In this document: piece after piece, positions 60,268 to 64,000 of the stretch
Position numbering within the stretch: the stretch's first letter is position 1
How the letters are laid out: the number at the start of each line of letters is the position of its first letter
Source: Hymenobacter sp. DG01
GTDB taxonomy: Bacteria > Bacteroidota > Bacteroidia > Cytophagales > Hymenobacteraceae
Length of the DNA: 64,000 nucleotides
Assembly (NCBI RefSeq): GCF_006352025.1
Contig: NZ_CP040936.1
Location: forward strand, 1,860,001 to 1,924,000
Direction: 5' to 3'
Notes under the pieces: generated by a model
Seen by the model: only the letters and a program-made list of their open reading frames with translations
Database searches by the model: none
What the model was told of the DNA's origin: nothing
Position numbers and translations under genes: made by a program

Positions 60268-60915
60268 CTAGACTTTTCCTCCTTTTTGCTGCACCTCGCG
60301 CACGGCGGCTACAATGTTGGGGTAGGCCCCGCAGCGGCACAGGTTGCCGCTCATGTACTCCCGGATTTCGGCATCCGAACCGGCATGACCCTCGCGCACG
60401 CACGCCACGGCCGACATAATCTGGCCGGGGGTGCAGTAGCCGCACTGAAACCCATCGTGCTTGATGAAGGCCTCCTGCATGGGGTGCAGTTCCTCTCCCT
60501 TCGCCAATCCTTCAATGGTAGTTATTTCCTTGCCCTGGTTCATCACGGCCAGGGTCAGGCAGCTCGTAATGCGGCGGCCATCTACGTGCACGGTGCACGC
60601 CCCGCACTGGCCATGGTCGCAGCCTTTCTTGGTGCCGGTCAAGTCGAGATACTCGCGCAGGGCATCAAGCAAACTCACGCGGGGCTCAGCCTGAAACGAG
60701 CGCACGGTGCCGTTTACTTTCAGCTGCATGGTCGTTACGCCTTCCACCGTTTTGGAGTAGGCGGCCAGGCGCTCGGCCGGCCCGGCGAAGGGCGGAGCCA
60801 GGGCCAGCCCCAGAATGCCGCCGGCCTGTTTCATGAAGGAACGGCGCGTGCCGTCCTCAGGACGCGGCTCCTGCGGAAACTCGCCCGGGTTATCGGTTGA
60901 AGAGGTCGTCGACAT
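60268..60915 (-). CDS. 2Fe-2S subunit with Tat signal (PaoA-like)
   Basis: The 215-residue protein has a twin-arginine signal TRRSFMKQAGG at about 23-33 followed by a hydrophobic stretch. A plant-type ferredoxin domain follows (CDHGQCGAC plus a later Cys), then a helical second 2Fe-2S domain (CGYCTPGQ and CRCGAY). The two clusters carry electrons in molybdenum hydroxylases. The Tat motif implies that the folded complex is exported to the periplasm. The start MSTTSSTDN at 60915 is chosen over one 18 codons upstream, because it keeps the signal at a normal distance. It is first in the cluster. Confidence 0.92.
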   Translation of the reverse strand: MSTTSSTDNPGEFPQEPRPEDGTRRSFMKQAGGILGLALAPPFAGPAERLAAYSKTVEGVTTMQLKVNGTVRSFQAEPRVSLLDALREYLDLTGTKKGCDHGQCGACTVHVDGRRITSCLTLAVMNQGKEITTIEGLAKGEELHPMQEAFIKHDGFQCGYCTPGQIMSAVACVREGHAGSDAEIREYMSGNLCRCGAYPNIVAAVREVQQKGGKV

Positions 60916-61170
60916 AGAAAATAGAAAGTTGAAAAGCCCGCACCACGTACCGCACTCTACTGCAAACAACCGCTTACCGTTGGGCCGGGTTAGCTTCCAT
61001 AGGGTACAACATCTTGGCCTGGTAAAAGACCTGACGTGTCTTTACGCCGGAACCGGGGTATTGTTCAGGTACAACCATAGGTCCCCTACCCCACCCTAAC
61101 TTCTTAAAAGCCGGTTAATGCTTCCCTAGCTGGCTGTATATGCGTTCCAGATATACGTTCCAGGCTAATG

Positions 61171-61263
61171 GTCATTCCGAGCTTGTCGAGGAATCTCGCG
61201 TGCTGATGTTGTGGTGCTAATCGTACGTCAGCACGCGAGATTCCTCGACAAGCTCGGAATGAC
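61171..61263. repeat. GTCAT-type perfect 36-bp palindrome
   Basis: GTCATTCCGAGCTTGTCGAG (arm 61171-61206) is perfectly inverted at 61228-61263 around a 21-base spacer. Compared with the element at 20372, the inner GAGCTTGTCGAG and CTCGCGTGCTGA are the same, while flanking bases differ in both arms in a matching way. The 451-base gap between the 2Fe-2S and GH115 genes otherwise holds one terminator and nothing else recognisable. Confidence 0.9.
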
Positions 61264-61312
61264 GTTCTTGACCACACCGACCCGGCTGGACACCTCTGGG
61301 GCCAACAACAAA

Positions 61313-61345
61313 CAACCCTGCCCGGCGCGAAGCCGAACAGGGTTG
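61313..61345 (-). terminator. Terminator of the GH115-like gene
   Basis: On the minus strand, CAACCCTG and CGGC pair with GCCG and CAGGGTTG, followed by TTTGTTGTT. The hairpin lies 22 bases beyond the stop codon; an A-run on the other side gives some bidirectional character. Confidence 0.75.
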
Positions 61346-61366
61346 AAAAAAAGATACTGGCAGCTG

Positions 61367-64000
61367 CTAGCGGCGGCCGACGCTGCCTTTGCCCGCGGCG
61401 GACGTGGCAGTTGGGCTTTCCGGCGGACCGAGGTAGGTGGCTGGCAGCGTACCCCGGCTGATAACCAGCTTTTCCAGCACCACACCGGGATCCACGCGCC
61501 AGAATTTCACGGTGTGGGTGCCCGCGGCGGCTATGTTGTGCTGGGATGTTTTGATGATGATGCTTTCGGCTACAGCCCGTTCCCAGGGTCTGTTACCATT
61601 ATCGGCCACCATGCCGGTGTGCAGATTGACGAGCTGGGGCGCTTCGTCGTCAATGGAAACGGCGTATTGCAAGCCTTTCCCAGCGGTGAAATTCAGGGTA
61701 GGCGCCAGGTAGGCGTGCACCGTAACGGGGCCGGCCTGCTGCAACGTGATGGTGTACTGCAGGTGAGGCGACTCACCACCGGGCGCGGCCTGCGCGGCGG
61801 CTGTAACGGGGAAGGTGGTCATGGCACCCAGGGTGCGGCCCAGGTCGGGCAGGTGCTGCCAGGTAACGGAGCCAGCGTTTACGGCTTTGGTGTAGTGCTC
61901 GGCTTCCATGCTCACGTAGCCATCCGTCTCCACGAAACCAGCGCCGGATACTGCAGCAGGCTTGGGCGTGGCAGCGGGGACTGTTGGCTCTACAATCACC
62001 TTAGCTTCTTTAAGCGACAGAGTTTTCACTTCGGGCATTTTCTGCTCGTTGGGCTGCTGCCAGTAGGTGTAGCCGATGTGAGTCTGGTCCATCATGTGGT
62101 TCCACTTGCCTCCGGCCAGGGCGTGGTAGCGCTTCGTAATTTCGGCATCCTTGGCGTAGAGGGCCCGGGCTTTTTCGGCCAGCTCATTGGTGTTGGCCTG
62201 GCCTTTTTGGGCCGCATCGTGGTTCAGGGCCACGGTGTAGTACAGCTCGTTGAGGTTGGCGCAGGCCTGCACAGGGTGCAGCACCAACTGGTAGTAGGCG
62301 TCGCGGGAGGTGGCCGGAATCTTCTGGTTGATGGCTTCGGCGCGGGCTAGCAGCTGGTTGTACTCGGCTACTACCGTGGCCCACTCGCCGGTAGCGAGGC
62401 TGTAGGTTTTCTGGTCGAGCAGCTCGGGCTTGCGGCGGGCGTTGTACTTGGCGTACTTGGCCAAGATGTCGGCAATGTCGGCGGCATTCTTCTCCCCAAA
62501 CTGCTCGGCAGCCCAGCGCTGGGTATATGCGGCCACGTCGGTAGCCTTAATCTGGTCGGGGTTCCAGGCGTAATTCAGGAAGAAGCTGATGGGCAGCTCC
62601 ATGGGCTTCAGGTCGCCCACGTTCACAATCCAGATCTGGTTGGCGCCGTACTCGTGGGCCAGGTGCATTTGCTCCCAGATGCGGGGTAGCGGGTTCGTGT
62701 TCAGCCACTTGTAGTTGCGTGGGCCACCCACGTAGTCGAAGTGGTAGTAGATGCCGTAGCCGCCGCTGCGGGGCTTCTCACCGGGCTTGGGCAGCTTGCG
62801 AAGGTTGCCCCAGTTATCGTCGCAGAGCAGCAGCGTCACGTCGTCGGGTACGCGCATGCCCCGGTCGTAGTAGTCCTGTACTTCCTTGTAGAGGGCCCAG
62901 AGCTGGGGCGTTTGCTCGGCCGGTTTGCCGGTGGCTTCGGCCAGAATCTGGCGCTGGTCGGCCACGATGCGCTCCAGCAGGGAAATGTTGCTTTCCTCGC
63001 TCATGGGCTCGTCGCCGTCGCCGCGCATGCCAATAGTCACGATGCTTTCGTGGGTGCCCATGTTCACGATGCCCTGGCGCCAGAAGTCGGCCAGCGTTTT
63101 CTGGTTGGTCTGGTAGTTCCAGGGGCCCGAGCCGAAGCGCTTCCACTCCTGCTGGGCCCGCAGCATGGGCTCGTGGTGGGATGTACCCATTACCACGCCG
63201 TACTCGTCGGCCAGCACCGGGCTTTGCTTGTCGTCGTCGTTGAAGGCATTGCCCCACATGGCGGGCCACAGGTAGTTGCCCTTCAGGCGCAGAATCAACT
63301 CAAACACGTGCACGTACATCTTCGAGTTGATGCCCCCGAACTTCTCCTTGGCCCAGCCGCTCAGGGCCGGCGCCTCGTCGTTGAGGAAGATGCCGCGGTA
63401 CTTCACTTTTGGCTCGCCCTGGGTGTGGCGCCCCGCCGCCACATAGAGCGCCTTCTGCGGCTGCACCGGCACATCGGCCCACCAGTACCACGGCGACACC
63501 CCGATTTGCTGCGACACATCATAGATGCCATAGATGGTGCCGCGCTTGTCGCTGCCGGCAATTACTAGGGCCCGGTCTACGCCCGCCATCGGCTTGTCAA
63601 CCGTTTGCACCACAAACGTTTCCCACTTGCCCATCAGAGCTGAGGCATCCAGCTTGCCGGCTTGCACCAGCCCATCAATCAGCGGACTTTTGCCCAGGGT
63701 ACCAATCAGCACCACCTCTTTGCCTTTGGGCGCCTGGTCAGTCGTCAGGGCAGGCTGCTGCTTGGTAACCCGCTGCACGTCAGCCTGCAAATCCCGGGCG
63801 GCGCGCAACACGCCGGGCCAATCCTGGGCACTGGCGAACAGCGGCGCTACCTTGCCGGAGGCGGCCAAGGCAAAGCTACCCTTGCTTTTTTTCGCGGAAA
63901 TGTAGGTTTCGCCTAAGCCAGTCGGCGTATCGGCCCAGCTTGGCGTGTAGGCCAGTAAGAGCAGCAGTAGGGCCAGCGAGAAGCGGGTTAACCTATGGAG
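61367..64000 (-). CDS. GH115-like alpha-glucuronidase, 5' end beyond window
   Basis: The frame is open to the window edge and gives 877 residues. The first visible residues, HRLTRFSLALLLLLLAYTPS, are the end of a signal peptide, so only the start codon and a few residues are missing. The body matches GH115. It has an N-terminal alpha/beta domain (VVLIGTLGKSPLIDGL), then DVSQQIGVSPWYWWADVPV, KYRGIFLNDEAPAL, LKGNYLWPAMWGNAFN and IWIVNVGDLKPMELPISFF in the catalytic barrel. A C-terminal sugar-binding-like domain ends it. GH115 enzymes release 4-O-methyl-glucuronic acid from xylan side chains. A terminator follows the stop codon. Confidence 0.9.
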   Translation of the reverse strand, partial: LHRLTRFSLALLLLLLAYTPSWADTPTGLGETYISAKKSKGSFALAASGKVAPLFASAQDWPGVLRAARDLQADVQRVTKQQPALTTDQAPKGKEVVLIGTLGKSPLIDGLVQAGKLDASALMGKWETFVVQTVDKPMAGVDRALVIAGSDKRGTIYGIYDVSQQIGVSPWYWWADVPVQPQKALYVAAGRHTQGEPKVKYRGIFLNDEAPALSGWAKEKFGGINSKMYVHVFELILRLKGNYLWPAMWGNAFNDDDKQSPVLADEYGVVMGTSHHEPMLRAQQEWKRFGSGPWNYQTNQKTLADFWRQGIVNMGTHESIVTIGMRGDGDEPMSEESNISLLERIVADQRQILAEATGKPAEQTPQLWALYKEVQDYYDRGMRVPDDVTLLLCDDNWGNLRKLPKPGEKPRSGGYGIYYHFDYVGGPRNYKWLNTNPLPRIWEQMHLAHEYGANQIWIVNVGDLKPMELPISFFLNYAWNPDQIKATDVAAYTQRWAAEQFGEKNAADIADILAKYAKYNARRKPELLDQKTYSLATGEWATVVAEYNQLLARAEAINQKIPATSRDAYYQLVLHPVQACANLNELYYTVALNHDAAQKGQANTNELAEKARALYAKDAEITKRYHALAGGKWNHMMDQTHIGYTYWQQPNEQKMPEVKTLSLKEAKVIVEPTVPAATPKPAAVSGAGFVETDGYVSMEAEHYTKAVNAGSVTWQHLPDLGRTLGAMTTFPVTAAAQAAPGGESPHLQYTITLQQAGPVTVHAYLAPTLNFTAGKGLQYAVSIDDEAPQLVNLHTGMVADNGNRPWERAVAESIIIKTSQHNIAAAGTHTVKFWRVDPGVVLEKLVISRGTLPATYLGPPESPTATSAAGKGSVGRR

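Overview
The window looks like a chromosomal segment from a GC-rich member of the Bacteroidota, most likely Hymenobacter or a close relative. The evidence is a SusC/SusD pair, several proteins ending in type IX secretion (T9SS) sorting domains, TAnnTTTG-type promoter boxes, an absence of strong Shine-Dalgarno sequences, and Bacteroidota-type families such as DUF1573, DUF2279 and the fused 2-oxoacid dehydrogenase E1. No tRNA, rRNA, CRISPR array, transposase or prophage module was seen. The genus is inferred from protein style and base composition, not from a marker gene.

Layout. 1-4564 (minus): trp operon trpE-G-D-C-F, preceded by a complete attenuation region (promoter, leader peptide with three consecutive Trp codons, intrinsic terminator). 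4609-16916: a starch or malto-oligosaccharide locus with a CBM-esterase (minus), susC-susD-susE (plus), a BadF-type sugar kinase (plus) and a large secreted GH13 amylase (minus). 17111-22562: DUF2279 protein, Smr-domain protein, metallophosphoesterase and M1 aminopeptidase. 22596-23353: an AT-rich gene for a caspase-fold-like protein, followed directly by a partial copy of the rnpB 5' end and a terminator. 23383-28115: a translationally coupled pair of secreted proteins, one with a T9SS sorting domain and one with a glycine-rich region and a phage-type S74 chaperone domain. 28285-30711: a convergent LuxR-type regulator and histidine kinase. 30814-31300: the full RNase P RNA gene, with an unusual palindromic insertion. 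31384-36443: a GH5-like/GH2 glycosidase pair. 36603-47473: an atypical NtrC-like regulator, LuxE-like enzyme, small lipoprotein, E1 alpha/beta fusion, DUF1573 protein, alanine dehydrogenase, SMI1/KNR4-like protein and LTA-synthase-like sulfatase. 47652-50982: HsdR-N-like nuclease-fold protein, AMP nucleosidase with a candidate regulated leader, and an amidohydrolase. 51075-54722: a delta-60-repeat T9SS protein interrupted by one amber codon, a DinB-like protein and an MFS transporter. 54817-60915 (minus): a molybdenum hydroxylase cluster (2Fe-2S, FAD/4Fe-4S and Mo subunits, XdhC and MocA-like maturation factors). 61367-64000 (minus): a GH115-like glucuronidase running off the right edge.

Overall the window mixes housekeeping functions (Trp synthesis, RNase P, alanine and branched-chain metabolism) with glycan harvesting. 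Its most striking non-coding content is a set of intergenic inverted repeats. One family has tips matching GTCATnnYGAG, with compensatory changes between its arms. A second GGTAG/CTACC-rich type occurs both upstream of a protein gene and inside the P12 region of rnpB. The best candidates for new biology are the trp attenuator, the rnpB 5' duplicate next to the caspase-like gene, the palindrome families, the AMP nucleosidase leader and the NtrC-like protein without a DNA-binding domain.
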